Both the position numbers and the translations under genes were made by a program. From JACKOB01 sp024234575 (GTDB lineage Bacteria > Pseudomonadota > Gammaproteobacteria > Pseudomonadales > Oleiphilaceae), in the NCBI GenBank assembly GCA_051208035.1, contig JBPJFZ010000019.1, forward strand, positions 1-64,000: a stretch of 64,000 nucleotides of DNA, in the 5' to 3' direction. Within the stretch, counting starts at the first letter, position 1, and every line of letters begins with the position of its first letter. This document shows positions 42,545 to 51,500 of this stretch, piece by piece. The notes under the pieces are model-generated. The model saw only the letters and a program-made list of their open reading frames with translations, was not told where the DNA came from and ran no database searches.

Positions 42545-43231
42545 GTGATTAATGCTATTGTTACAGATATTGAAGGGACCACCAGTTCTATCAGCTTTGT
42601 GCATGAGGTGTTGTTTCCTTATGCCGCAGCGCATTTAAGAGAGTTTGTTATTAAAAACTTTCAGCAGCCGGAAGTGTGTGCCCAGCTTGAGGAGGTTGCC
42701 CGCTTGTCCGGCTGTGATGCGGGTGATGTGGAAGCATTAATCTCGCAGTTACAAACCTGGATCGCAGAGGATAAAAAAATCACCCCGCTCAAAGCATTGC
42801 AGGGAATGATTTGGAAAAGCGGATACGAGAATGGTGATTATGTTGGGCATATTTATGATGATGCTTATCAATCACTTACTGCCTGGCATCGTCAGGGGGT
42901 TCCCTTGTATGTCTATTCGTCTGGGTCGATTGCGGCGCAGCGGCTTCTCTTTGGGCACACTGCGCATGGCGATTTAAACCCTCTTTTTACAGGCAACTTT
43001 GATACCTTGACTGGAGGTAAAAAAGAAGTGGCCAGCTACCTGAAAATCGCGGATGCTATCGGCCAAGATCCTGCCTCCGTTTTGTTTTTGTCTGATATTG
43101 TTGATGAACTCGATGCCGCAAAAAACGCAGGCATGAAAACCTGCTGGTTATTACGCGATGGCGCAGTTTCGGGCGGGGTTACGCACCCTGTTGTAACGGC
43201 ATTTTCCCAGATAAATCTCGCTGCTTTCTAG
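42545..43231 (+). CDS. mtnC: Enolase-phosphatase E1
   Basis: 228 residues from GTG 42545, with GGAGAG 4 bp upstream. An ATG at 42533 adds four residues that the family lacks. HAD-family motifs: TDIEGTTSS at the start (nucleophile Asp), YSSGS in the middle, and FLSDIVDELDAAKNAGM. It carries out enolisation and dephosphorylation in methionine salvage, making the substrate of MtnD. Confidence 0.92.
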   Translation: MINAIVTDIEGTTSSISFVHEVLFPYAAAHLREFVIKNFQQPEVCAQLEEVARLSGCDAGDVEALISQLQTWIAEDKKITPLKALQGMIWKSGYENGDYVGHIYDDAYQSLTAWHRQGVPLYVYSSGSIAAQRLLFGHTAHGDLNPLFTGNFDTLTGGKKEVASYLKIADAIGQDPASVLFLSDIVDELDAAKNAGMKTCWLLRDGAVSGGVTHPVVTAFSQINLAAF

Positions 43232-43325
43232 TACCCCGCTTTTTCTTGCCTGGCGTGTCATTCGAAACTACGCTTAACAGTGTGACTAAGATAACGTTAG
43301 TGGACTAAGTGTAGGGGCGAGTAAT

Positions 43326-44078
43326 TTGAAGTATCTGTTTCTGTTTTTCTTTAGTGTCTTTGCGCCATTGGCCAGTGCCGAACAAATTGTGATTGCCTAC
43401 AACGATGACTGGGCGCCTTATAGTGCGAAAGGTGAAGGTAGTGCCGCCAAAGGTATTCTGGTTGATCTTTTGCAAGAGGCGTTAGGGAATCGCATGGGCA
43501 TGGAGGTAAAGCACATCGCTTTGCCTTGGGGGCGTGTTCAGGAAGATGTTCGCAGTGGCGCATATGATGCATTTATCACCGTGCCTACCGCTGAGCGGCT
43601 AACCTACGTTAACAGTTCTCAACAAACCGCTTTTACCGTTGAAATGCGGGCCTTCGTTAATCGGTATTCGCCAAAGAAAGCTGAAATTGAATTGGTGACA
43701 GGCGTTGATCAGTTTGCGCAGTTACGCGTCTGCGACATATTTGCAAACGGCTGGGCCAAGCGACTTTACGAGCAGAAACAAATCAAGGTGCAGTATTTCA
43801 GGGATAGTGAAGTCTGCTTTAGGCAGATTGCTGCCGGGAGATACGATATTACTCTTGAAGCGGCAGAAGTTGGGAGGATGCTGCAAAGTAAAGATGAGTT
43901 TAAGGATGAAATAACGATGCTGCCTGCTGTGATTGATCAGATGGACTTCACGTTTATGATTAACCAAAAGTCGAAGCATGTCGGTATTCTTGCCAGGTTT
44001 GACGAAGTGATAGTGCAAATGCAGCAAGAGGGGGTTGTACGGGAAATAGTCGCTCGGCATTTATCACCCTCGCCCTGA
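43326..44078 (+). CDS. Periplasmic solute-binding protein
   Basis: 250 residues, TTG start at 43326 with AGGGGCGAG upstream. Signal peptide of about 19 residues ending ASA, then EQIVIAYNDDWAPYSAKGEG, typical of family 3 (amino acid) binding proteins. No permease genes are adjacent, so it may be a sensor-type or orphan receptor. Confidence 0.82.
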   Translation: MKYLFLFFFSVFAPLASAEQIVIAYNDDWAPYSAKGEGSAAKGILVDLLQEALGNRMGMEVKHIALPWGRVQEDVRSGAYDAFITVPTAERLTYVNSSQQTAFTVEMRAFVNRYSPKKAEIELVTGVDQFAQLRVCDIFANGWAKRLYEQKQIKVQYFRDSEVCFRQIAAGRYDITLEAAEVGRMLQSKDEFKDEITMLPAVIDQMDFTFMINQKSKHVGILARFDEVIVQMQQEGVVREIVARHLSPSP

Positions 44079-44185
44079 TGTAAATACAGTTGCCTCCCGC
44101 AAATCCCGTTAACCTTCCTGTTTTTTTATTGTTACCCCAGTTTTAAATTTCCAGCGAATGTCATTTTTTACCTACTCCCCGATAT

Positions 44186-44257
44186 ATTACATGTAATGAA
44201 TAATTAATTTATTACATGTGATATTTGTTGACACGTATTACATGTAATGGTTATATT
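44186..44257 (+). promoter_or_regulatory. Promoter with three palindromic operators
   Basis: ATTACATGTAAT occurs at 44186-44197 and 44237-44248, with a one-base variant ATTACATGTGAT at 44211-44222. The centres are 25-26 bp apart, on one face of the helix. The last copy lies in the spacer between TTGACA (44228-44233) and TATATT (44252-44257). The layout suits strong repression by a dimeric regulator. The first gene, with a ribbon-helix-helix-like N-terminus, is the best candidate for the repressor. Confidence 0.75.
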
Positions 44258-44263
44258 TTGCTC

Positions 44264-44905
44264 ATGGATAAAAAAACATCAGCACATTATCAAAGAGAGT
44301 TTCGTCAGCGTTTGCGTGAGCAAGGGTTGGTGAAAAAGGAAGTTTGGATTCGCCCAGAGAATGCGCGACTGCTGTCGCGTGCAGAAAAGCAATTGCGATT
44401 GCCGGGGGGCGGAAATAAAGAGGTCATGGGAGGTGTTATGGCGAGCGAAACAAGGGCAAAAGGTGTGAGTGGTAATGCAACTGAGTGGACAACACGTACG
44501 CTTTATAAAGCATTAAAGGCTGAAAGCTATTTTGCTGATGGTTTAGCAACAATAGAGTTAATTGAGGGGGTAGAGCCTTCTTTGCACATCGTAATGCGTG
44601 AGTTTGGAGATTTGCCGGTGTTCGCCACCGTTGCTGGTGAGCAGATTATCGTTGAGTCGGTATTATGGCCCCAGGCAGAGGTAAATGATGTGGCAGGGTT
44701 TAATGAGGCGGTATTAAGAACCCATAAATATTTTCCACTTTCAACGATCAGTCTGGACAGGATGGAAGATGGCAGTGACTACTACCATATGTTTGGTGCA
44801 TTAAGTGCGGCTTCATCTATCGCCGATGTTGTTTTAGAGATTGAAGTGTTGGCAACGAACGTTATTCAGGCAACTGAGGCCTATGGCGAGTTCCTGAAGT
44901 CCTGA
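44264..44905 (+). CDS. yjfI: YjfI-like DUF2170 protein with RHH-like N-terminus
   Basis: 213 residues from ATG 44264. The ORF is open to 44225 but that start lies in the promoter. The first residues (about 15-45, VKKEVWIRPENARLLSRAEKQLR by position) have a strand-helix pattern like a ribbon-helix-helix DNA-binding fold. The DUF2170 domain fills about 60-205. It resembles E. coli YjfI, which lies beside the PspA-like YjfJ, as here. With the -10 box at 44252-44257, transcription should start at or next to the ATG, so the mRNA is probably leaderless. A second start at about 44438, with GGAGGT upstream, would give the DUF2170 part alone. Confidence 0.75.
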   Translation: MDKKTSAHYQREFRQRLREQGLVKKEVWIRPENARLLSRAEKQLRLPGGGNKEVMGGVMASETRAKGVSGNATEWTTRTLYKALKAESYFADGLATIELIEGVEPSLHIVMREFGDLPVFATVAGEQIIVESVLWPQAEVNDVAGFNEAVLRTHKYFPLSTISLDRMEDGSDYYHMFGALSAASSIADVVLEIEVLATNVIQATEAYGEFLKS

Positions 44906-44942
44906 TAAGTGTGATTCATGCGCTGCGCGCGGGAGTATTAAA

Positions 44943-45629
44943 ATGAGTATTCTGGAAAAAATGATGACCGCTCTGAAGGGCGGGGCAAATGAGGCGGGTG
45001 AGGCTATTATAGACAGTCAGGCATTGCGCATTCTGGATCAGGAAGTGAGAGAAGCGTCTGAAGAGTTGAAGCTCTCAAAGCAAAGTCTGGTGTCGATTAT
45101 TGCTCATCAAAAAGTGGCAGAAGAGAAGGCTGCAAAATTCGCGAAAGATATCGCAGAGTACGAAGGCTATGCGATGAAAGCACTGGATAAAGGCGATGAG
45201 GTGCTGGCTAGAGACGTGGCCGAGAAAATCGCCACACTCGAAACCCAAGCTGATGCCGAGCAGCATGCAGCGAAGGGGTTCGCCGTTAATGCCGAAAGGC
45301 TGAAAGATGCTATCAAGCTTGCGGAATCAAATATCAAGCGTCTGAAGCAGCAGGTAGATACGGTTAAAGCCACCGAAAGCGTGCAAAAAGCACAAAAAAC
45401 TGTCGCGGCACGGCATTCCGGGTCTAACTCTCGTTTACGCACCGCGATGGATTCCCTTGAGCGAATAAAAGAAAAGCAGGCAATGACGGAAGCCACGTTA
45501 AATGCGGCGACGGAGTTGGCTGAGGAAACCAGTGATGTGTCTTTGCAAGAACGGTTAGAAAAAGCCGGTATTGCACAGGGCGCGGCGCGGGCTGAAGATA
45601 TCCTGGCACGACTAAAAAATAAGAAATAA
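44943..45629 (+). CDS. yjfJ: PspA/IM30-family protein YjfJ
   Basis: 228 residues, nearly all helical coiled coil, with the PspA-like ALRILDQEVREASEELKLSK start (by position about 26-46) and alternating charged heptads. PspA-family proteins bind stressed inner membrane and form helical, ESCRT-III-like scaffolds. It follows the DUF2170 gene by 37 bp and precedes an NfeD-like and a flotillin gene. Confidence 0.85.
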   Translation: MSILEKMMTALKGGANEAGEAIIDSQALRILDQEVREASEELKLSKQSLVSIIAHQKVAEEKAAKFAKDIAEYEGYAMKALDKGDEVLARDVAEKIATLETQADAEQHAAKGFAVNAERLKDAIKLAESNIKRLKQQVDTVKATESVQKAQKTVAARHSGSNSRLRTAMDSLERIKEKQAMTEATLNAATELAEETSDVSLQERLEKAGIAQGAARAEDILARLKNKK

Positions 45630-45653
45630 ACCAGATTCCTCGGGAGGTGAGGC

Positions 45654-46340
45654 ATGTTTGCGATATTGCTGAGTGACAAAATGGACCCGTTTTATCAGAA
45701 CATTGCGTCCTTCCCGACGGCCTTCTTTACTTTTTTTCTGGTAATTTGCCTTCTGTACTGGCTTGTTGCAGTGCTCGGCTTTGTCGATCTCGATGTGCTC
45801 GATTTTGATATTCCAGATGCCGATGGCGAACTGGGTGTAAATAAAACAGATTTAACGGCACCAGACGTACTGGCAGGGCTCATGCTAAAAATGGGTTTGC
45901 ACGGTGTGCCGGTGACGATTATCGTTTCGTTTATAGCGCTTTTTGGCTGGCTGATTTGTTATTTTGTCGTACATTTTCTCTTTGGCTATCTGCCACAAGG
46001 ATTGGTGCGCTATATCGCTGGTGTGCCAGTACTTTTGGGGGCGCTTTATCCTGCCGTACTGATTACCGCACAAATTATCAAACCATTGCGGCCACTCTTT
46101 AAGAACGCCACCCAAAATACGGTAAAGCTGGTGCTTGGCCAGACCGCTATCGTCAGAACATCGGTTGTTAACCGGTCGTTTGGTGAGGTGTTTCTCGCTG
46201 ATGGCGGTGCTGGCCTTATCTTCAAAGCCCGTGCAACGGGAGACGAAGAGTTTAAAAAAGGCGATAGGGTGGTTTTGCTCGAGTATCTCGACAAAGAAAA
46301 CGTCTATCGTGTTATTTCAGAGAAAGAATTCTTGAACTAA
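45654..46340 (+). CDS. yqiJ: YqiJ/NfeD-like membrane protein
   Basis: 228 residues. Three or four transmembrane segments (about 22-42, 80-110, 115-140). A cytoplasmic OB-fold-like domain follows from about 155 (VKLVLGQTAIVRTSVVNRSFGEVFLADGGAGLIF, by position). It matches YqiJ, partner of flotillin YqiK, and NfeD-type proteins in general. GGGAGGTGAGGC lies upstream of the ATG. Translated together with yjfJ (24-bp gap). Confidence 0.82.
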   Translation: MFAILLSDKMDPFYQNIASFPTAFFTFFLVICLLYWLVAVLGFVDLDVLDFDIPDADGELGVNKTDLTAPDVLAGLMLKMGLHGVPVTIIVSFIALFGWLICYFVVHFLFGYLPQGLVRYIAGVPVLLGALYPAVLITAQIIKPLRPLFKNATQNTVKLVLGQTAIVRTSVVNRSFGEVFLADGGAGLIFKARATGDEEFKKGDRVVLLEYLDKENVYRVISEKEFLN

Positions 46341-46465
46341 ACTTGAGTGTTTATTTAGACGTATCTAACAACAATGCCCTCGAAGGCAATGAATCTGGGG
46401 TTCCCAAGGGAATTTTATATTTCAACTTATGCATTTGTAAGTACTGAGTACATGGAGTAAGAGTT

Positions 46466-48421
46466 ATGGCCGATTTATCTGTTTTGATGCCAATAGCAAC
46501 AGGCATTGGTATTTTCTTTCTGGTTATTGTTGGGTTGGCGGCGCTGTTTAAGGCCTTTTATGTCAAAGTGGCCCAAGGTACGGCGTTAATTGTTAACGAT
46601 ATGACTTCAACGCCGAAAGTGCATTTTACCGGGGCGTTGGTTTACCCCATCATCTACAAAAAAGAGATGATGAAAATCTCCCTGATCACGCTGGAAGTTG
46701 ATCGCCGGGGTAAAGACGGTTTGATCTGTCTGGATAATATGCGTGCCGATATCACCGTGGCATTCTATTTGCGAGTCAACGAGACCGCAGAAGACGTGTT
46801 ACGGGTGGCTAAGTCAATCGGTGCAGACAGGGCATCAGATAAAGATGCTGTCTATGATTTGTTTGCCGCTAAGTTCTCTGAAGCCTTGAAAACCGTTGGC
46901 AAGCAAATAGAGTTTGTGCAGTTGTTTGAAAACCGGCTGCAATTTCGAGAAAAAATAGTACAGGTCATTGGTGATGACTTGAACGGCTATGTGCTTGAAG
47001 ATGTCGCCATTGACTACCTTGAGCAAACACCCAAGAGCGCGCTTGACCCTAATAATATTCTCGATGCAGAGGGTATTAAAAAGATTACCGAATTAACAGC
47101 GACACAAAACGTTATTACCAATGACTTGTCACAAAATGAAGCGTTGGCGATAAAGAAAAAGAACGTCGAAACCCGCGAGGCGATGTTAGAGCTGGAGCGT
47201 CAGCAAGCCGATGCCGAAGCACGACAAGAGCGCGAAGTGGCGACGATTCAGGCACGAGAGCATGCAGAAACCCTGAAGGTGCAGGAAGAAGAGCGACGCA
47301 AAGCTGAAGTCACACGCATTCAAGTCTTGCAGGATTTAGCGGTACAGACCGAGAACCAAAAACGTGAAGTAGAAGTTGCCGAGCAAAACCGGCAGCGTGC
47401 GGTCGTGATAGAAGTTGAAAAAGTTACCAGAGCACGGGATTTAGAAATTGTTGCTCGCGAACGAGAAGTCGAACTGCAGAAAATCGAAGCAGAAAAGGCT
47501 GTTGAAATCGAGAAAAAAGAAATTGCCAATGTTATCCGGGAGCGTGTCGCGGTAGATAAAACGGTAGCGATTGAAGAAGAGCGCATTAAAGAAGTGCGAG
47601 AAGTCTCAGAAGCCGATCGTGCCAAGCAAGTGCAGGTATTGGCAGCAGAAGCCCAGGCAGACGAAGCAAAAGTTAAACAAGTGAAAGCCGCCGAAGCAGA
47701 TGAGCAATCTGCCAAGTTCAAGGCTATTGAAATCACAACAATGGCCCAGGCGAATCTTGAAGCCGCGGCAAAAGAAGCGGATGCGAAGAAAAAGCTGGCT
47801 GAAGGTATCCAGGCAGAGGAAGCTGCCAGTGGTTTAGCCGAGGCGAAAGTGCAGGAGGCTAAGGCTGATGCATTGCAGAAAGAAGGTTTGGCTGAAGCCG
47901 CCGTTGTTGCCGCCAAAGGTGAGGCAGAAGGGCGGGCCATTCGGGATAGAGGTTTGGCAGATGCAGAAGTGGTTGCCGCAAAAGGCAGTGCCGAAGCGCG
48001 AGCCAAAAAAGAAGTGGGGATGGCTGGAGCAGATGTTACCCGCGAGCAGTTCAAAGCGGAAGCAGATGGCTTGGTCGAGAAGTTTGATGCGATGGGCGGC
48101 ATGAGCGATAAAGCACGTGACCATGAAGAGTTCCGTATGAGCCTGGAAACCGCCTTTAAAGAAGCGATGGCCTCCATTGATGCAGGCAAGCAGATTGCGA
48201 AAGAAAACGCCGAAGTATTGTCGACAGCGTTGCAAAAAGCCCATATCGACATTGTGGGTGGCGAAGCGCACTTCTTCGATACGTTTGCCAAGTCCTTGTC
48301 GCTAGGGAAGGCAGTTGATGGCCTCGCCAACAAGAGCAGTACAGTGAGTGCTTTGTTAGCAAAAGTGATGGAAAGCCAGGGGAAGGGTGCGACGGCCAAA
48401 CAGGAGGTTGATGCTGAGTAA
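46466..48421 (+). CDS. yqiK: Flotillin-like protein YqiK
   Basis: 651 residues. One N-terminal membrane anchor (about 7-30, IATGIGIFFLVIVGLAALF). SPFH/band-7 domain at about 30-220. A very long Ala/Glu-rich coiled coil (about 220-540) and a flotillin-type C-terminal part. Flotillins form large oligomers that mark membrane microdomains. It pairs with the NfeD-like protein upstream. The coiled coil makes a false 359-codon frame on the other strand. Confidence 0.88.
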   Translation: MADLSVLMPIATGIGIFFLVIVGLAALFKAFYVKVAQGTALIVNDMTSTPKVHFTGALVYPIIYKKEMMKISLITLEVDRRGKDGLICLDNMRADITVAFYLRVNETAEDVLRVAKSIGADRASDKDAVYDLFAAKFSEALKTVGKQIEFVQLFENRLQFREKIVQVIGDDLNGYVLEDVAIDYLEQTPKSALDPNNILDAEGIKKITELTATQNVITNDLSQNEALAIKKKNVETREAMLELERQQADAEARQEREVATIQAREHAETLKVQEEERRKAEVTRIQVLQDLAVQTENQKREVEVAEQNRQRAVVIEVEKVTRARDLEIVAREREVELQKIEAEKAVEIEKKEIANVIRERVAVDKTVAIEEERIKEVREVSEADRAKQVQVLAAEAQADEAKVKQVKAAEADEQSAKFKAIEITTMAQANLEAAAKEADAKKKLAEGIQAEEAASGLAEAKVQEAKADALQKEGLAEAAVVAAKGEAEGRAIRDRGLADAEVVAAKGSAEARAKKEVGMAGADVTREQFKAEADGLVEKFDAMGGMSDKARDHEEFRMSLETAFKEAMASIDAGKQIAKENAEVLSTALQKAHIDIVGGEAHFFDTFAKSLSLGKAVDGLANKSSTVSALLAKVMESQGKGATAKQEVDAE

Positions 48422-48551
48422 GCAGGTTTACGCAGCAGGTATCCACAAGGTTTGGTTAAGTGTCACGCGGCCTGTCTAGGCTGCTGTGGTCAGAGAGTAG
48501 CGACTGGTCGGGCGGCGAGAGCCGTCTGACTGGAAGAAAAAGGATCGTCAA

Positions 48552-51500
48552 ATGGCAAAGAAGGATGAGTCAGCAACTGTGGCAAAGGTGTCAGGCGATG
48601 CACAAGGAAGTGGCGTGCTCGAAAATGCCGTCGCCGCCGGTGGCGCCTATGAGGTGATCCGCCGCCGCTTAACGGATCAGGGCAAGACGCTAAACAAGTT
48701 AACACGTGACCTGAATGAAGCGCGTCTGGCAGAGTTTGGCAGCTCTGAGATGAAAGTGGCTTCACGCGTGCGCGTGCGTACAGAAAATAACTGTATTGCA
48801 CGTGATATGGTGCAGGTGGGTGATTATCTGCTGTTCGGTTACAACGTCTTTATCGGCCTGAAGAAAGAAACTGTCGTCGATGATGTGTTTTCGTTATTTC
48901 AAGTGAAAGACGGAGATGCCTCTGAGGAGCTGGAGCCGGTTCCGTTAGCGGGCAGTTTTCTGTCTGCCCCATCCTTTGTCAGTGATTTTCTCGAGCTGTA
49001 TCGCTATTACAAACACACTAAATTAGTCGAGCTGACAGTAAACCATGGGAAATTACTTGCCGGATTTCAGATTGGAGAGCGCTTAGAAGATATTCGCGTT
49101 TTTCGCTGGTCGGTGTCGGCTGATGGCAAGGATATCAAGTACATTGATAATCGCGGCGAGCGCGATATCCAGCTTCCTCCTGCTTATGATTTTGAATGGA
49201 TTGAAACGACCCGCGAAAACACGGTGCATGGTAAACATCCGCATGTCAGTATTCTGGATAAGGTGTTTGTCGAGACAGTGGGTGGCGACCTGACGGTTAA
49301 GGTTGAGAACAACACCAAAGATGGTCTCGGTATTTATCGAGAGCCAGTTGATGATGCTACCCAGTCATTGGACGATGCCAGGATTTTATACGCCGAATTG
49401 GGAGGGTTGATCTTATTAAAGGTTTTGCCCTACAAAGAAAATGTCTGGCGCTATCTCATTTTTAATACGATGACCGAGGCCGTGCTGCGTGTGGATGCCA
49501 TTGGTCAATCCTGCGTGCAGCTTCCTGAGGATCACGGCATTATTTTCCCTGGTGGCTATTACCTGCAGACGGGAGAGTTTAAAGCGTTTGATCAGGGCAT
49601 TGTAAGCAAAGAGAGCCAGGGGCTGAAGTTTAAAAAAATGATCCGTTCGCCAAATGGCGAGGACGTCATGTACGCATTTTATGAGCCGCAGGATGGCGTT
49701 GTCGGTCTGTTTGCGTACAACCTGATCAGCAAGACTTTGCAGAACCCGCTTTACTGTCATGGTTACGCGCTTTCAGAGGCCGGAACACTGGTAGTGTTTT
49801 CTGCAGAAACCGAACCTACGCGGGTTCACCCCATGCAGATATGGCATACACCTTTTGTCAGTCAGGAATTTGCCAGTAAATCAGACGTTAGTCAGACCTT
49901 TTTCGGGCGCATTGGTAATGCCGCTTTAGTGCGCGGCGTGTCGGATCTTTTCAGCATCTGCCGTTTGATTGATGAGCAGTCTGCCTCAGCGAGACTGTAT
50001 GAAGAGTTAAGTAAATCGACCCTTAAAATATTTGATAGCCATTACTGGGTGTCAGACTACGTGCCCAGTGACACGGCCAGTGAGCGAATCGCTGATGTGT
50101 TGAAAACCGTATCGCAGACTGCTGAGCTGGTGATCGACGAGTTTGAGAAAGTGCAAAGCATCCAGCGTCAATCGCAGAAGGCAATGGCAGATGCCGAGGT
50201 GACGCAGACTGGTATTTTGCAGTCACTTCGTCCTGAGAGCTGGGACACGGCCGAGCAATATGTTGAAGCGTTGAATAAAATACGGCATCAGCAAGGGCAT
50301 CTGACCACTATAAAAGAGTACCGCTATATTGATGTCGCGCGCCTTGAGCAATTAGATGCGGTGCTGGTCGAAGCGAAAGAAAAGTTAAGTGCGCAAACAG
50401 TAGCATTTCTCGCGGATGAAAAATCACTGCAGCCCTATCTGGTTAAGATTGATGAATTGAATGCCCAGGTGGCATCCGCAGAGACTATTGCTTCGCTAAC
50501 CCCCATTATAGAAGTGATTGAACAAACCGCAGAAGGTTTGGATTTGTTGTCAGAGTTGATGGCGACGCTAAAAGTGCAGGATACCACCGTCAGAACGCGC
50601 ATCATTGACGCCATCTCTGAAGTCTATTCGAAATTAAATCAAAGTAAGGCCACAGCGCGGCATAAGCAAAAAAATGTTGGTTCTGAAGAAGCCATTGCCC
50701 AGTTTGGCGCCCAGTTTAAGTTGTTCTCTCAAAGCATTACAAATGCGCTGGGGATGGCTACCACTCCAGCCCGTTGTGATGAGCAGTTATCCCGCTTGCT
50801 GGTGCAGCTGGAAGAGCTGGAAAGCCAATTTAGCGAATACGAACAGTTTCTCGCAGATATCATGGCTAAGCGGGAAGAAATCTATGAGTCATTCGAGTCA
50901 CACAAACAAAAGCTCCTGGATGAGCGACAGCGCAAAGCGCAATCAGTTAACGATGCCGCCGATAGAATTTTAAAAAGTATTGAACGACGTTCGATAAAGT
51001 TTACTGAGGCCGACGAACTCAATACTTATTTTGCCTCCGATGCGCTGGTGCTTAAAGTTCGCGAGATGATTGAGCGGCTGCGGGAGTTAGAAAGCAGTGT
51101 AAAGGCTGACGATGTTGCTAGCCGCTTTAAGTCAATTAAAGAGCAGGCAATTCGATCACTGCGTGATAAATCTGATATTTACGAAGCTGGTGGCAACGTC
51201 ATTAAATTGGGGCCGAAGCACAAGTTTAGTGTTAACACCCAAGAGCTCGACCTGACGATTTTGCCTCGGGGCGATAATCTGTTTATTCACCTCACCGGTA
51301 CGGATTTTTTCGAAGAACTTCGCAGGCCAGAGCTATTAGCGCTAAGACCCTATTGGGACATGTCCCTTGAGTCAGAAACGGATGCGGTCTACCGCGCCGA
51401 ATATCTTGCTGCGCAAATGATCGCCGCAGCAGAGGCGGGTACAGATGGTCTAACACGTGATGATCTGAATACCGCGTTGCTGGATGAGTCTGTGCTGCTG

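Noticed and set aside
47320..48399. 359-codon open frame on the minus strand
   Set aside because: It is the antisense of the yqiK coiled coil; Ser/Ala/Phe-rich low-complexity product and no ribosome-binding site.
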